DNA of 64,000 bases from Anaerolineae bacterium. GTDB taxonomy: Bacteria > Chloroflexota > Anaerolineae > Aggregatilineales > Phototrophicaceae. Below, one piece after another: positions 45,964 through 55,801 of this stretch (positions are counted from its first letter, which is position 1; each line of letters opens with the position of its first letter). A program made the translations under genes and the position numbers. Under the pieces are notes generated by a model, which was not told the origin of the DNA, did no database searches, and was given only the letters and a program-made list of their open reading frames with translations. Location: contig JAJEFB010000031.1 in NCBI GenBank assembly GCA_022820665.1, forward strand, positions 124,001-188,000. The letters run 5' to 3'.

Positions 45964-46362
45964 ATGCAAACCCTCCCTGTAGATTCACAGATTACCTTTC
46001 TCTATGTCCGCGATCTCCAGCGTTCCATACGGTTCTACCAAGACATACTCGGCTTTCCGCTCGTTTTGGACCAAGGCAGTTGTCGCATCTATCGTGTGAC
46101 CGAGGACGCCGCGTTCCTGGGGATTTGCGAACGCGAAACCGGCGAGACAAGCAGGGACAATCTCATTTTCACCGTGGTCACGGCGGATGTAGACGGCTGG
46201 TACAAGCGCATTACATCAAGGGGCTGGACCTGCGAGCACGCCCCGCGCGCCAACGAACGATACCAGATTTATCATTTCTTTGTCCGGGACCCGGACGGTT
46301 ATCTGTTGGAAATTCAGCGCTTCACCACGCCGGACTGGCGCTCGTCCGGGGGCATGACTTAA
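45964..46362 (+). CDS. VOC/glyoxalase-fold protein
   Basis: 132 residues with the paired beta-alpha-beta pattern of the vicinal oxygen chelate fold: TFLYVRDLQRSIRFYQDILGFPLVLDQG and IYHFFVRDPDGYLLEIQRF, with Glu at the usual metal position. It may be a glyoxalase, bleomycin-binding-like or dioxygenase-type protein; nothing distinguishes these. The stop overlaps the convergent ppc gene by four bases. Confidence 0.85.
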   Translation: MQTLPVDSQITFLYVRDLQRSIRFYQDILGFPLVLDQGSCRIYRVTEDAAFLGICERETGETSRDNLIFTVVTADVDGWYKRITSRGWTCEHAPRANERYQIYHFFVRDPDGYLLEIQRFTTPDWRSSGGMT

Positions 46363-49055
46363 CCGGTCGTTTTCATGCCTGCGGCAATCCCGTTGATCGT
46401 AGCCAATGTAGCCCCTAATATGGCGTCGCGGTCCTTGGCGCCCGAGTCAAGTTGGCGGAGTTCCCGCAGGAGCGCAACCTGCATGAAGTTGAGCGGATCG
46501 ACATAAGGATTCCGCCGTTCAATCGAGGTCTTGATTGCCGCCATATTAGACAGTAAACCATCCTGCTGGGTAACATTCATAATCATCGCGCTGCTCAGGG
46601 CGTGCTCATTCTTGATGCGTTGAAAGAAGTGCTCGCGCAGTTCCGGCGGATCTACTAACGAGGCGTATAGCTCGGCAATGCCCATATCCGCTTTGGCGAC
46701 GTCCAACTGCGCATTGTCGATGATGGCGTTGAAGAAAGCCCATTTCTGATACATCTCGCGCAGAAGATCAATGCCGCCGCGATAACTTTCGCAATAGCTC
46801 TGGAAAGCGCTGCCGATCCCGTACCAACTCGGCACGATGGCGCGGCTCTGCATCCAACTGAACATCCAGGGGATGGCGCGCATCGCGGCGAAACCACCTT
46901 TTTTTGCGCGCTTTGCCGGGCGCGAACTGATCTGCATCATGCCCAATTCGTTGATTGGCGTCGCTTGTTGCCAGTATTCGATAAAGCCGTCGCTCTCGTA
47001 GACAAAATGCCGGTACGCCTCGCTGCTCATCCGCGACAATTCAGCCATGGCCAGCAGGTAATCCGACGGCACGTGCCGTTCCTCTTGCAAGCCCATGCCA
47101 ATCAAGACCGCATTCATGACTTGGTTCAGGTGACGATGCGCAATGCCTTTGTTGCTATAACGATAGGCGATGACCTCGCCCTGCTCGGTGATCTTGACGC
47201 CCCCGCGCAGGGACTCCGGCGGTTGCGACAAGATTGCGCGGTTGGTTGGTCCCCCGCCTCTCCCGATGCTGCCGCCGCGACCATGGAACAATTCCAGGGA
47301 TACGCCTCGATCAACGCAGGTGCTGGTCAGAATTCGCTGGGCGTTGTACAGATTCCAGTTCGACGCCAGATAACCCCCGTCCTTGCTGCTGTCCGAGTAA
47401 CCGATCATGACTTGTTGACGTAAGCCGCGCTTGCCTGAACGGGAATTCAGGTGCTTGCGGTATTCGACGTTGTCGAAGAGCTGCGTCATGATCTCCGGCG
47501 CCCGATACAAGTCGTCTATAGTCTCGAACAAAGGCACAATGTAGACATCGCTGTCGATGCCGACTTCTCGGGCGAATAGCAACATTGCCAAAACATCGCT
47601 AGGCTGCTTCGACATACTGGCGATAACGGTGTCGATCACGATCGGGTCATTTTGCCGATGCGCAGTGCCGATCATCTGCCAGGTTCGGATGATGCTTTGC
47701 GTCGTTTCAGTAAATACGCTTATGTCTATCGGGAATAGGGGCCGGCGATTGCTTATCTCAAAACTCAGCAGGTCCTGCTTTTCCTCTTCAGGCAGCGAGA
47801 GATATTCGTCTTCGATATCAAAGAATCGGAACATCTCGTCCAGGGCGGCCGCGTGCAAGCCCGCGTCTTCACGCACTTCAAGCGGAACTAGGTGCAAACC
47901 GAATAGCCGGACCTTGCGCACCAGGCGTTGCACGGCGCCCATCGCGGAGCGCGTGCCTCGATGCTGTTTCAGGCTGCGCTGTACGACTAACAGATCGTCC
48001 AGTAGCTCGCGGCTGGAACGGTATTTGTCATTTGTCAGCCGATCATGAACCCTGGACATCTGCTGGCGATAAGCCTCGCCCGGATACAACCCGCGCGCCT
48101 CGCTGTCGTCGGTCAGCGCCGAGCGCAGGTCGGGGGAGATGCCGGCGCTCTCGGTATCTTGCGTCAAGTTCTGTATTAGATTCTCGACTTCCTCAAGGTA
48201 TATCTGGCGCGCGGTCCGTCGCAAAGTCGCCAGGGTTTGCAGCGTAACATCGGTTGTCACGTTTGGGTTGCCATCGCGGTCGCCGCCAATCCAGGATGCG
48301 TAGCGCAATACCGGCGGCAACTCCGACCAATCGCCCTCCGGGTAATATTCTTCCAGCGCTTGCTGCAGATCTTCGTAAATGTCGATCACGACATCGACTA
48401 CAACCGAACGGATGAAGTAAATGCCAAAGTCAACCTCGTCGGCAACTTGTTTCTTGGTCGCGCGAATAGGGCGGGTCTGCCAGAGTTCTTCGACTTCTTC
48501 CGCCAGATCGCCTTCCAGTTTGCGCAATTCGCGCGGGAGCAGATTATGCCGGTCGCGTATTTCCATCATGGAGGCGATGTGGCGCAGCTTGATGAGAATC
48601 TCCTGGCGCTTGGCTTCGGAAGGATGCGCCGTGAGCACGAGCCGAAGACGCGTCTGGTTCAGAAGCCCGCGAACCTGGTCGGCGCTTTTCCCGTTCTCCT
48701 TCAGGGTGCGCACCGCGTTTCGGATCGATTCTTTGAGCGCCCCCTTGGCCTCGCGCTGGCGAATCACGCGAATGCGCTGCAAATCCTCGGCAATATTGAT
48801 CAATTGGAAATAGTTGGAGAATGCCTTGATGAGTACAGTTTTGGATTCCAAGGGCAGCGACTCCAGACGATGTGCCAGCTTGAATGCTGCCTTGGCATCG
48901 CCACTCCGCCGCGCCTTGGAAACAGCCCGTATCTCCTCCACCAGGTCAAATGCCTCGATACCCTCCTGCTCCTGGATAATAACGCCGAGGAGGTTTCCCA
49001 ATGTCCGGATGTCCTTGCTCAGTGAAGAACTGGCTGCTTTTTGCTCGTCGCTCAT
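46359..49055 (-). CDS. ppc: Phosphoenolpyruvate carboxylase
   Basis: Makes oxaloacetate from PEP and bicarbonate, feeding the citrate synthase of this window. About 898 residues, full length. Active-site signatures are VLTAHPSEAKRQE, GGDRDGNPNVT, GYSDSSKDGGYLASNW and FHGRGGSIGRGGGPTN. The start at ATG 49055 has GGAGAGA upstream; a longer frame has none. The C-terminus MKTTG resembles the usual NTG end. Confidence 0.96.
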   Translation of the reverse strand: MSDEQKAASSSLSKDIRTLGNLLGVIIQEQEGIEAFDLVEEIRAVSKARRSGDAKAAFKLAHRLESLPLESKTVLIKAFSNYFQLINIAEDLQRIRVIRQREAKGALKESIRNAVRTLKENGKSADQVRGLLNQTRLRLVLTAHPSEAKRQEILIKLRHIASMMEIRDRHNLLPRELRKLEGDLAEEVEELWQTRPIRATKKQVADEVDFGIYFIRSVVVDVVIDIYEDLQQALEEYYPEGDWSELPPVLRYASWIGGDRDGNPNVTTDVTLQTLATLRRTARQIYLEEVENLIQNLTQDTESAGISPDLRSALTDDSEARGLYPGEAYRQQMSRVHDRLTNDKYRSSRELLDDLLVVQRSLKQHRGTRSAMGAVQRLVRKVRLFGLHLVPLEVREDAGLHAAALDEMFRFFDIEDEYLSLPEEEKQDLLSFEISNRRPLFPIDISVFTETTQSIIRTWQMIGTAHRQNDPIVIDTVIASMSKQPSDVLAMLLFAREVGIDSDVYIVPLFETIDDLYRAPEIMTQLFDNVEYRKHLNSRSGKRGLRQQVMIGYSDSSKDGGYLASNWNLYNAQRILTSTCVDRGVSLELFHGRGGSIGRGGGPTNRAILSQPPESLRGGVKITEQGEVIAYRYSNKGIAHRHLNQVMNAVLIGMGLQEERHVPSDYLLAMAELSRMSSEAYRHFVYESDGFIEYWQQATPINELGMMQISSRPAKRAKKGGFAAMRAIPWMFSWMQSRAIVPSWYGIGSAFQSYCESYRGGIDLLREMYQKWAFFNAIIDNAQLDVAKADMGIAELYASLVDPPELREHFFQRIKNEHALSSAMIMNVTQQDGLLSNMAAIKTSIERRNPYVDPLNFMQVALLRELRQLDSGAKDRDAILGATLATINGIAAGMKTTG

Positions 49056-49226
49056 ACCTGTCTCTCCGTTGACCGGGCAGGTTGGCTTGCCCGCTCGCCG
49101 CACTATAGTTCAACTTGGGAGCCTTATCCAGAGCAATTTGAAATGGCTGATGCTGAGATTTCGATCTGGTATGATGAAGATCTTGACCAACATGGATTCT
49201 CATTTGATTTAACACTGGCTAACAGT

Positions 49227-50138
49227 ATGCGGCGGATCGTTGAATGCGTGGCGAATTTCTCGGAGGGGCTGAGGAGCGAGGTCGTCCGCGAAATCGTCGC
49301 GGCTATATCGTCGACCGAAAGCGCAGCGCTGCTCGCTTGGGAAAGCGATGTCGATCACAACCGGTCGGTTGTGACCTTCGCCGGCGAACCGGCAGCGGTG
49401 GTCGAGGCGGCCTTCAAGGGGATACAGGTTGCAGCGGCGTTAATCGATATGGACTGTCATTCCGGGCAGCACCCGCGTATCGGCGCGGCCGATGTCCTGC
49501 CCTTCGTGCCGCTGTATAACGTGAGCATGGATGACTGCGCGCGGCTGGCCCGCGGGCTTGGCGCGCGCGTCGGCGAGGAGTTGCGGATACCCGTTTTCCT
49601 GTACGGAGAAGCGGCGCTTCAGGACAGGTATCGGCGGCTGGCTTATATTCGTCAGGGCGGCTATGAGGGTTTGCGCGAATGTATCGAATCGAATGACGAG
49701 CGCCGCCCCGATTTCGGACCGCGCTCTTTAGGCAGCGGGGGCGCCTGCGCCATCGGCGCGCGCGACATCTTGATCGCCTTCAATGTCTACCTGTCGACAG
49801 ACGATGTCGCAGTCGCCCGTCGCGTCGCTCGGGCTGTGCGCGAGTCTTCTGGCGGCCTGCCGCATGTCATGGCGCTGGGACTCTTGGTCAAGGGATCGGC
49901 GCAGGTATCAATGAATCTGACGAATTACCGGATCACGTCCATCCATCGCGCGGTAGAAGTCCTGCGCCAAGAGGCGCGTAAGCTGGGCGTGACTGTGGAA
50001 GGTACGGAATTGGTCGGTCTGGCGCCAAAGGCCGCCCTAGCCGCGACGGACGCGTCTTATGTTCAGATCGACAATTTCAGTCTCGATCGCGTCCTGGAGC
50101 TTCGTCTTGCGCAATGCTTCGGGCTCGACGTTGAATAG
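49227..50138 (+). CDS. Glutamate formimidoyltransferase
   Basis: 303 residues, the stand-alone formiminotransferase domain (N- and C-subdomains) without cyclodeaminase. RRIVECVANFSEGLRSEV at the start, HSGQHPRIGAADVLPFVP with the catalytic His, and KGSAQVSMNLTNY are diagnostic. It transfers a formimino (or formyl) group between formiminoglutamate and tetrahydrofolate in histidine breakdown. No hut genes are adjacent, so a folate-salvage role is equally possible. The start at ATG 49227 matches family length; the frame upstream to 49041 overlaps the ppc start region and is unlikely. Confidence 0.92.
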   Translation: MRRIVECVANFSEGLRSEVVREIVAAISSTESAALLAWESDVDHNRSVVTFAGEPAAVVEAAFKGIQVAAALIDMDCHSGQHPRIGAADVLPFVPLYNVSMDDCARLARGLGARVGEELRIPVFLYGEAALQDRYRRLAYIRQGGYEGLRECIESNDERRPDFGPRSLGSGGACAIGARDILIAFNVYLSTDDVAVARRVARAVRESSGGLPHVMALGLLVKGSAQVSMNLTNYRITSIHRAVEVLRQEARKLGVTVEGTELVGLAPKAALAATDASYVQIDNFSLDRVLELRLAQCFGLDVE

Positions 50139-50184
50139 AACTCGCCCAAACGCCATCTCCGACTCTAAATCCCTTAGGAAACTG

Positions 50185-51720
50185 TCAGTCGCTATGCGGC
50201 CGATATTGCAGCGCTTCGGCAATGTGATGCACTTGAATATCAACTGAAGCATCCAGATCGGCGATCGTGCGGCTCAGCTTGAGCACCCGGTGATAGCTGC
50301 GCGCGCTCAACTGCAGTTTGCGCACGGAAAGCGTCAATATCTGCCGCGCTTCCGCCGTCAGGGCGCAAAACTGGTCGATTTCGCTGACGGACATATCGGC
50401 ATTGGCAAATAGACCCGGATGCTCCTCAAAGCGGGCAATCTGTTTTGCTCGCGCGGCTTCGACCCGACGCCGGATCTCCCCCGAGCTTTCGCCCTCGCCT
50501 CGACCCATGAGCTTGTCGAAATCCACCCGCGGCACATCCACATGCATATCAATACGATCCAACAAGGGACCGGAGAGCCTGGTCTGGTAACGCTTGATCT
50601 GATTGGGCGTACAGTTGCAGGCTTGAGTCGGGTCGCCATAGAAGCCGCAAGGACAAGGATTGCGCGCGCCAACCAGCAGGAAGTTGGCGGGGAAGGTGAC
50701 GCTGCCCTGAGCGCGGCTGATGGTGACAACTTTGTCCTCAATAGGTTGTCGCAGCACCTCCAGCACTTTGGCCGGCAATTCATTGATTTCGTCCAGGAAG
50801 AGTACGCCGCGATGCGCCAGACTGATTTCGCCCGGCTTTGGAATGCTGCCCCCGCCGACCAGCCCAACCTGCGAAATCGTATGATGAGGCGCGCGGAAGG
50901 GCCTCTGCCGTATCAAAGGATTGTCCTGCGACAACATGTCCACGATGGAATAGATGCGCGTCACTTCCAATGCTTCCTGTAAGGTCAGCGACGGCAGAAT
51001 ACCGGGCATGGAACGAGCTTGCAGGCTCTTTCCGGCGCCAGGGGGACCCGAAAGCATGATATTGTGATTGCCGGCCGCAGATACCTCCAGAGCGCGCTTG
51101 ACATGTTCTTGTCCGCGGATGTCGGCGAAGTCGACCAGTCCCTCAGCCAGCGGCTCTTGCGAGTTCACTTCTGAGGGATCGGTGCGGTAGGGCTGGACAG
51201 GGTTCAATTGATAGAGATGTTCCACCAACTGCCCGATGGAACGCACCGGTATGATTTTGACACCCTCGATCAAGCCGGCTTCGGCAGCATCGTCTTCCGG
51301 CACGTAAACGGTCTCGATATCATGCTGCCGGGCGGTGTAAACCATAGGCATCACACCCTTGACGTGCCGGATGCCGCCGTCCAAGGACAACTCGCCGATG
51401 AACAAGGCGTTTTCCAGCGCATGCAAAGGGATCTGATCGGTCGCCGCCAACACGCCGATTGCGATCGCTAAATCGTAGGCGGGACCGTGCTTGTGAATAT
51501 CGGCGGGTGACAGGTTGACGACATAGGACTTGTTCGGGAAGCGCAGACCGCTGTTGCGAATCGCGGAACGGGCGCGTTCTTTGCTCTCTTTGACGGCGAT
51601 GCCCGCCAAACCGACCAAATGAAAACTGGGCAGCGAGGCGCGGGGGTTGAAATCGGTTTGCACCTCGACAATTTGACCGTCCAAGCCGATGACTGCGCAG
51701 GTGTTGACGATTGCTAGCAT
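50185..51720 (-). CDS. comM: YifB/ComM-family Mg-chelatase-like AAA+ ATPase
   Basis: 511 residues: an N-terminal ChlI-like fold (about 1-170), AAA+ domain with Walker A LSGPPGAGKSLQAR and Walker B VLFLDEINELP, a small zinc-type loop (NPCPCGFYGDPTQACNC), and the C-terminal Mg_chelatase_C domain. ComM is a branch-migration helicase helping natural transformation in some species; other YifB proteins are uncharacterised. Confidence 0.93.
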   Translation of the reverse strand: MLAIVNTCAVIGLDGQIVEVQTDFNPRASLPSFHLVGLAGIAVKESKERARSAIRNSGLRFPNKSYVVNLSPADIHKHGPAYDLAIAIGVLAATDQIPLHALENALFIGELSLDGGIRHVKGVMPMVYTARQHDIETVYVPEDDAAEAGLIEGVKIIPVRSIGQLVEHLYQLNPVQPYRTDPSEVNSQEPLAEGLVDFADIRGQEHVKRALEVSAAGNHNIMLSGPPGAGKSLQARSMPGILPSLTLQEALEVTRIYSIVDMLSQDNPLIRQRPFRAPHHTISQVGLVGGGSIPKPGEISLAHRGVLFLDEINELPAKVLEVLRQPIEDKVVTISRAQGSVTFPANFLLVGARNPCPCGFYGDPTQACNCTPNQIKRYQTRLSGPLLDRIDMHVDVPRVDFDKLMGRGEGESSGEIRRRVEAARAKQIARFEEHPGLFANADMSVSEIDQFCALTAEARQILTLSVRKLQLSARSYHRVLKLSRTIADLDASVDIQVHHIAEALQYRPHSD

Positions 51721-51845
51721 GAATTCTCCGAGTTCGGCGCGTGCTTATTTGCCTATTTTAACACAAGCTGTAGCAATTGCTACACACAGTGTCCGCGGGG
51801 CAGGGCAATCGCTTCGAATTATTTCTAAGCGCCGAGTAGAGCGAG

Positions 51846-52427
51846 GGTCGCGCAGGGCGCGTCGACACTGACTGCCGGCATAGAGTTTTTTATTTGTTAG
51901 CGCAGTTATCATGTCGTCAGCATGAAACCGCTCCCGGCGATAGTTTGTGTTGGGTTTGTTTATTGTCCGATTTTGTCCGTTTCGGACAATAAAATATATT
52001 TTTCGGACAGTAGACGCGGTTTTGCGGCTGAAACGGACAAAAGGCAGGCGGCTGACGGTATGATTTTGGTTTGCCGACGCAGCGGCGCGCCCGCCGCCAT
52101 AAAGTCGGCTTCTGCCCCGGAACCGCCCCTAGCTGTCCCGCTAAATCCCGCAAGTGTATAGACACCGTATAGATACGGTCTGTTTTTTCGAGAGGTACTT
52201 TTTTGAATCCGGCGATGAAGGCGGGAATCGACGGAGGGCATGGGCTGGGGGCGAGATAGAGAGCTTGCGAGAATTGATCCATAGGGAGAGCGTATCATCA
52301 TTTTGAACAAGAATCAAGAACAAATGTTCGCAGTTTTTCGAGATTGCCGAAGATCGATTTCGGGCGCCCCGGCGGGTCGCACAGGTCGCGCAGGGCGCGT
52401 CGACACAGACCGTCGACACTGAGCGCC
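51846..52427 (+). repeat. Interspersed repeat, copy B (~0.6 kb)
   Basis: Homologous over its length to 14634-15245, same orientation. The core TTGTCCG/CGGACAA array is near-identical (51964-52012). Both ends carry GTCGCGCAGGGCGCGTCGACAC-type end motifs (51846-51868 and 52376-52420). It fills most of the 900-base gap between comM and lysU; 52428-52623 holds nothing recognisable. No frame is conserved between the two copies without frameshifts. Confidence 0.85.
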
Positions 52428-52623
52428 AAAGGTTTCTACAGTGTTCATTCGCGTGATTTGCTATCGCTTATTGCCAAGGATAATTTGTGTGTAGATTTAG
52501 CTTTGTCAAGCGGAGACGCATTTTGAGGCGATTGCCCTGGTCCGCGTGGCCGGTATGCAATTTTCCCGGTTTCCTCACAGATTGATAAGTTTGTTTACTA
52601 ATAGTAAGGAACTATGGGAGACG

Positions 52624-53118
52624 CTAGCGATGCTTGGCTTGCAAATAGGGGATAATACCGCCCGCGTCCAGAATCTTACGCACCTGCGCTGGCAGAGGAG
52701 GAAAGCTGTACTGCCGGCCATCCCATATCAATGTCGAGTTCTCCATGTCGATCTCGACTACATCGCCAGCACTGACGACAGATACAATCTCCGGACAGGG
52801 AATCGCCAGCAAGCCCTTGTTGATGGCGTTGCGATAGTAAATGCGCGCGAAGCTGCTGGCTATCACCGCTCGGAGGCCGGCATGTACCAGACAGGTGACC
52901 GCTTGCTCGCGACTGCTGCCGTTGCCCCAATTGCGGCCCGCAACAATAACATCGCCCGGCCGGACACTCGCCGCAAATTGGGGATCCAGATCTTCCAGGG
53001 CGTGACGCGCCAACTCTGCGGGATCATGGCTGACCGTATAGGTATACTTGCCGGGGAAGATGACGTCGGTATTGACGTTGTCGCCATATTTCCAGACGCG
53101 GTGCGAACTTGTAGACAT
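52624..53118 (-). CDS. lysU: Homoaconitase/isopropylmalate dehydratase, small subunit
   Basis: 164 residues, the swivel domain of the heteromeric hydro-lyase. [14 protein letters not shown] and [17 protein letters not shown] are the family signatures. With lysT it converts homocitrate to homoisocitrate in the aminoadipate route (in other contexts LeuD). The start at ATG 53118 is seven bases after the lysT stop. The lysine assignment rests on the flanking lysine genes; leucine biosynthesis cannot be excluded by sequence. Confidence 0.85.
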   Translation of the reverse strand: MSTSSHRVWKYGDNVNTDVIFPGKYTYTVSHDPAELARHALEDLDPQFAASVRPGDVIVAGRNWGNGSSREQAVTCLVHAGLRAVIASSFARIYYRNAINKGLLAIPCPEIVSVVSAGDVVEIDMENSTLIWDGRQYSFPPLPAQVRKILDAGGIIPYLQAKHR

Positions 53119-53125
53119 GGCTCCC

Positions 53126-54415
53126 CTATAACAGATCGGCTGGATGAATGATGTAACCGGCGACGCAACTTGCCGCGACAACTGCCGGATTGGCGAGATA
53201 GATCTGCGCCTCAGGTTCGCCCATCCTCCCGCGGAAGTTGCGGTTGGCGCTGCTGATGCAGACCTCACCCGGCGCCAGAACGCCCATGTGATTGCCCATG
53301 CAGGGTCCGCAGCCGGGCGTGCCAATGGTTGCGCCTGCATCAATCAGCGTAGCGATATAGCCGGCTTCGCTGGCATCGCGCAGAACCAGCGACGAGGCTG
53401 GGATGACGAGCAGCCGCGCGCGGACTTTCTTGCCCCGTAGTACCTCCGCGGCCGCGGCGATATCCTCGAGCCGGCCATTGGTACAGGTGCCGATAAACCC
53501 GAGATCTACTGGCGTTTCGTCAACTTCTGAAAGCGGCTGGACATTGTCGACGGCGTGTGGGCAAGACATCATCGGTTCTACCCGACTGAGATCGATGTGA
53601 TAGTGTTCGGCATAGTCCGCGTCGGCATCCGCGTAAAGGGCATTGTCTCTAAAATATGCCAGCCGTTCTCGACAATCATGCGCTCTTGTCCGTCGCATCA
53701 TGTTCTCAAGCCAAGCCCAGGTGATATCGTCAGGCGCGACCCAGGCGTTCTTGGCGCCCATCTCCGCCATCATATTACTGAGCACGGCTCGTGAATCGGG
53801 ACTCAGGGAGTTCAAGCCGTCGCCAGCGAATTCGACAGCCTTGTAGGTCGCGCCTTCCGACGACAATCGTCCTATGAGATGGATAGTCAAGTCCTTGCTC
53901 GTAACCCCCGTGTTGAGTTGGCCCGAGAGCGTGATGCGAATGGTTTCTGGCACGCGCAGCCAAAGCTCGCCGGTCGCCCACAGCGCGGCGATCTCGCTGC
54001 GCCCGACCCCGGCGCTGAACGCGCCCAACCAGCCGAAATGCGTGCTGTGGCTGTCGGCGCCCAACAGGGTCATGCCGGGACCCACGATGCCCTCTTCACA
54101 CAGAACCTGGTGACAGATTCCCCGTCCGACTTCATAGAAGTTGCGAATGTCATGTTCGCGAACAAAGCGTCGAACCGCCTGGTGATTCCGGGCATGTTTG
54201 GCGCTGGGCGGGGGTACGGCATGGTCGAGCGTGATCGCCAGGCGTTCCGGATATCGGATGCGCTGATGCGGGAGCTGCTCGAATAGTTGCGCGATGGCAG
54301 CGCTGTTGTCGTGGCTCAGGATCACGTCCGGTTCGATAACAACGACGTCTCCGGGCTTCACGACGCTATTGCCGCTGGCTCGCGCAAGTATTTTTTCCGT
54401 TGCCGTCATCGCCAT
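53126..54415 (-). CDS. lysT: Homoaconitase/isopropylmalate dehydratase, large subunit
   Basis: 429 residues with the [4Fe-4S] ligands in [12 protein letters not shown] and [14 protein letters not shown], and [21 protein letters not shown] in the substrate region. It resembles the LysT/LeuC archaeal-type subgroup. Paired with lysU, and near homocitrate synthase; separated from the main lysine operon by a convergent MFS gene, so transcribed from its own promoter. No Lys-rich leader was seen upstream of this unit. Confidence 0.87.
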   Translation of the reverse strand: MAMTATEKILARASGNSVVKPGDVVVIEPDVILSHDNSAAIAQLFEQLPHQRIRYPERLAITLDHAVPPPSAKHARNHQAVRRFVREHDIRNFYEVGRGICHQVLCEEGIVGPGMTLLGADSHSTHFGWLGAFSAGVGRSEIAALWATGELWLRVPETIRITLSGQLNTGVTSKDLTIHLIGRLSSEGATYKAVEFAGDGLNSLSPDSRAVLSNMMAEMGAKNAWVAPDDITWAWLENMMRRTRAHDCRERLAYFRDNALYADADADYAEHYHIDLSRVEPMMSCPHAVDNVQPLSEVDETPVDLGFIGTCTNGRLEDIAAAAEVLRGKKVRARLLVIPASSLVLRDASEAGYIATLIDAGATIGTPGCGPCMGNHMGVLAPGEVCISSANRNFRGRMGEPEAQIYLANPAVVAASCVAGYIIHPADLL

Positions 54416-54511
54416 ATCGAAGTTTCCATTCGCCCTCGCCGAGCGGCTACATTGAACAAATGTCTGCTACAATTGCCGAGTTTAGCGACTTCTCCGCCAC
54501 AGGCAGGTTAT

Positions 54512-55801
54512 ATGCTGTCACAAGATCTTCAGGACAAGCTCCGTCACAATGCTGTAGTCAATATCCTCGACGGCAGCTTCTTCGGTCTGAGCATCCTCGG
54601 GCTGGCTTCCTATGTTACCATAGTGCCTTTGTTCTTGTCCTATCTCACGGAATCAACCGCGCTCATAGGTTTTGTGGCGACACTTTTTCATATTGGCTGG
54701 CAAGTCCCGCAGTTGCTGACATCGAACTACGTCGCGGGCCTGCGCCGATTCAAGCCCATGGTGCTGGCCATGACTCTCCTGGAGCGCGTGCCTTATTTTG
54801 GATTGGCGCTCGTCGCCTTCTCGATCCCAGCCATTGGCACAGATCTTGCGCTGCTGCTGACGGTGCTGCTGCTCGGCTGGCAATCCCTGGGAGGCGGATT
54901 CACCGGTACGGCTTGGCAAAGCATGATCAGCAAGATCATGCCCCCGCATCGGCTGGGCACCTTTTTTGGACTCCAATCGGCTTGCATCAATCTGTTTGGC
55001 GCTGGCGGCGCTTTGCTCGCCAGCTATATTCTCGCGCATCTCGAGTTTCCGCAGAGCTTCTCCTTGCTGTTTCTGATCGCCGCTATCAGTCTAGTGGTCT
55101 CCTTTGTCTTTTTGGCGCTAACCTACGAACCAGCCAGTGAGCCAAAGGACATCGTGGAACGCGTGCCCTGGCGCGAATTTGGCGGGCGGCTGCGCTCGAT
55201 ACTGCGCGCCGATGACAATTTCCGCTGGTTCTTGATCGCGCGCGGCTTGACTTCTCTCAGTCTGACCGTGGTCTCGTTTTTCACGATATTTGGCATCCGC
55301 CGCTATCAGATGACGCCGGAATTCGCCAGCGTCATGACCAGCGTTCTGCTGGTCTCGAATACCTTGAGCAGCGCCTTGGTCGGCTGGGCAGGGGACCGCT
55401 GGGGTCACAGGCGCGTGCTGATGCTGGGCAACGTGGGGACAGTTTTAACGATTGCGATCGCCTTGCTGGCGCCGGATGTCACCTGGTTTTATCTGGTTTT
55501 TGCCTTGACCGGCATCGTCAACACAACGCAGTGGTCGACGATCTTGACCATCACGGTGCAGTTTAGCTCGGTAGCGGAACGGCCCTTTTACATCGGAATG
55601 GCGAATACGCTAATCGCGCCTGTAACGGTATTTGCGCCCATCATAGCAGGCTGGCTGGTAGATGCAGCCAGCTTCGAGCTGGCTTTTACGCTCTTTGCGT
55701 TGGCAGCCTTGCTATCGCTGCTGGTCTACCTCATCCCAATGCGAGACCCAAGCGAAACCGTGAACCGCCAAAGGCATACGACACTGGTCGCAGGGGATTA
55801 G
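54512..55801 (+). CDS. MFS transporter between the two lysine units
   Basis: 429 residues, about 12 membrane helices, typical MFS layout with SALVGWAGDRWGHRRVLML in the loop between helices 8 and 9 and a second half GIVNTTQWSTIL. The start at ATG 54512 (MLSQDLQDKL) is followed by the first helix; the longer frame is antisense to lysT. It opens divergently from lysT (96 bases between starts) and overlaps the homocitrate synthase stop by four bases. Substrate unknown; a link to lysine is positional only. Confidence 0.86.
   Translation: MLSQDLQDKLRHNAVVNILDGSFFGLSILGLASYVTIVPLFLSYLTESTALIGFVATLFHIGWQVPQLLTSNYVAGLRRFKPMVLAMTLLERVPYFGLALVAFSIPAIGTDLALLLTVLLLGWQSLGGGFTGTAWQSMISKIMPPHRLGTFFGLQSACINLFGAGGALLASYILAHLEFPQSFSLLFLIAAISLVVSFVFLALTYEPASEPKDIVERVPWREFGGRLRSILRADDNFRWFLIARGLTSLSLTVVSFFTIFGIRRYQMTPEFASVMTSVLLVSNTLSSALVGWAGDRWGHRRVLMLGNVGTVLTIAIALLAPDVTWFYLVFALTGIVNTTQWSTILTITVQFSSVAERPFYIGMANTLIAPVTVFAPIIAGWLVDAASFELAFTLFALAALLSLLVYLIPMRDPSETVNRQRHTTLVAGD

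Noticed and set aside
49041..49226. N-terminal extension of the formimidoyltransferase
   Set aside because: It would overlap the ppc start antisense, has no similarity to the family, and ATG 49227 gives the expected length and opening motif.
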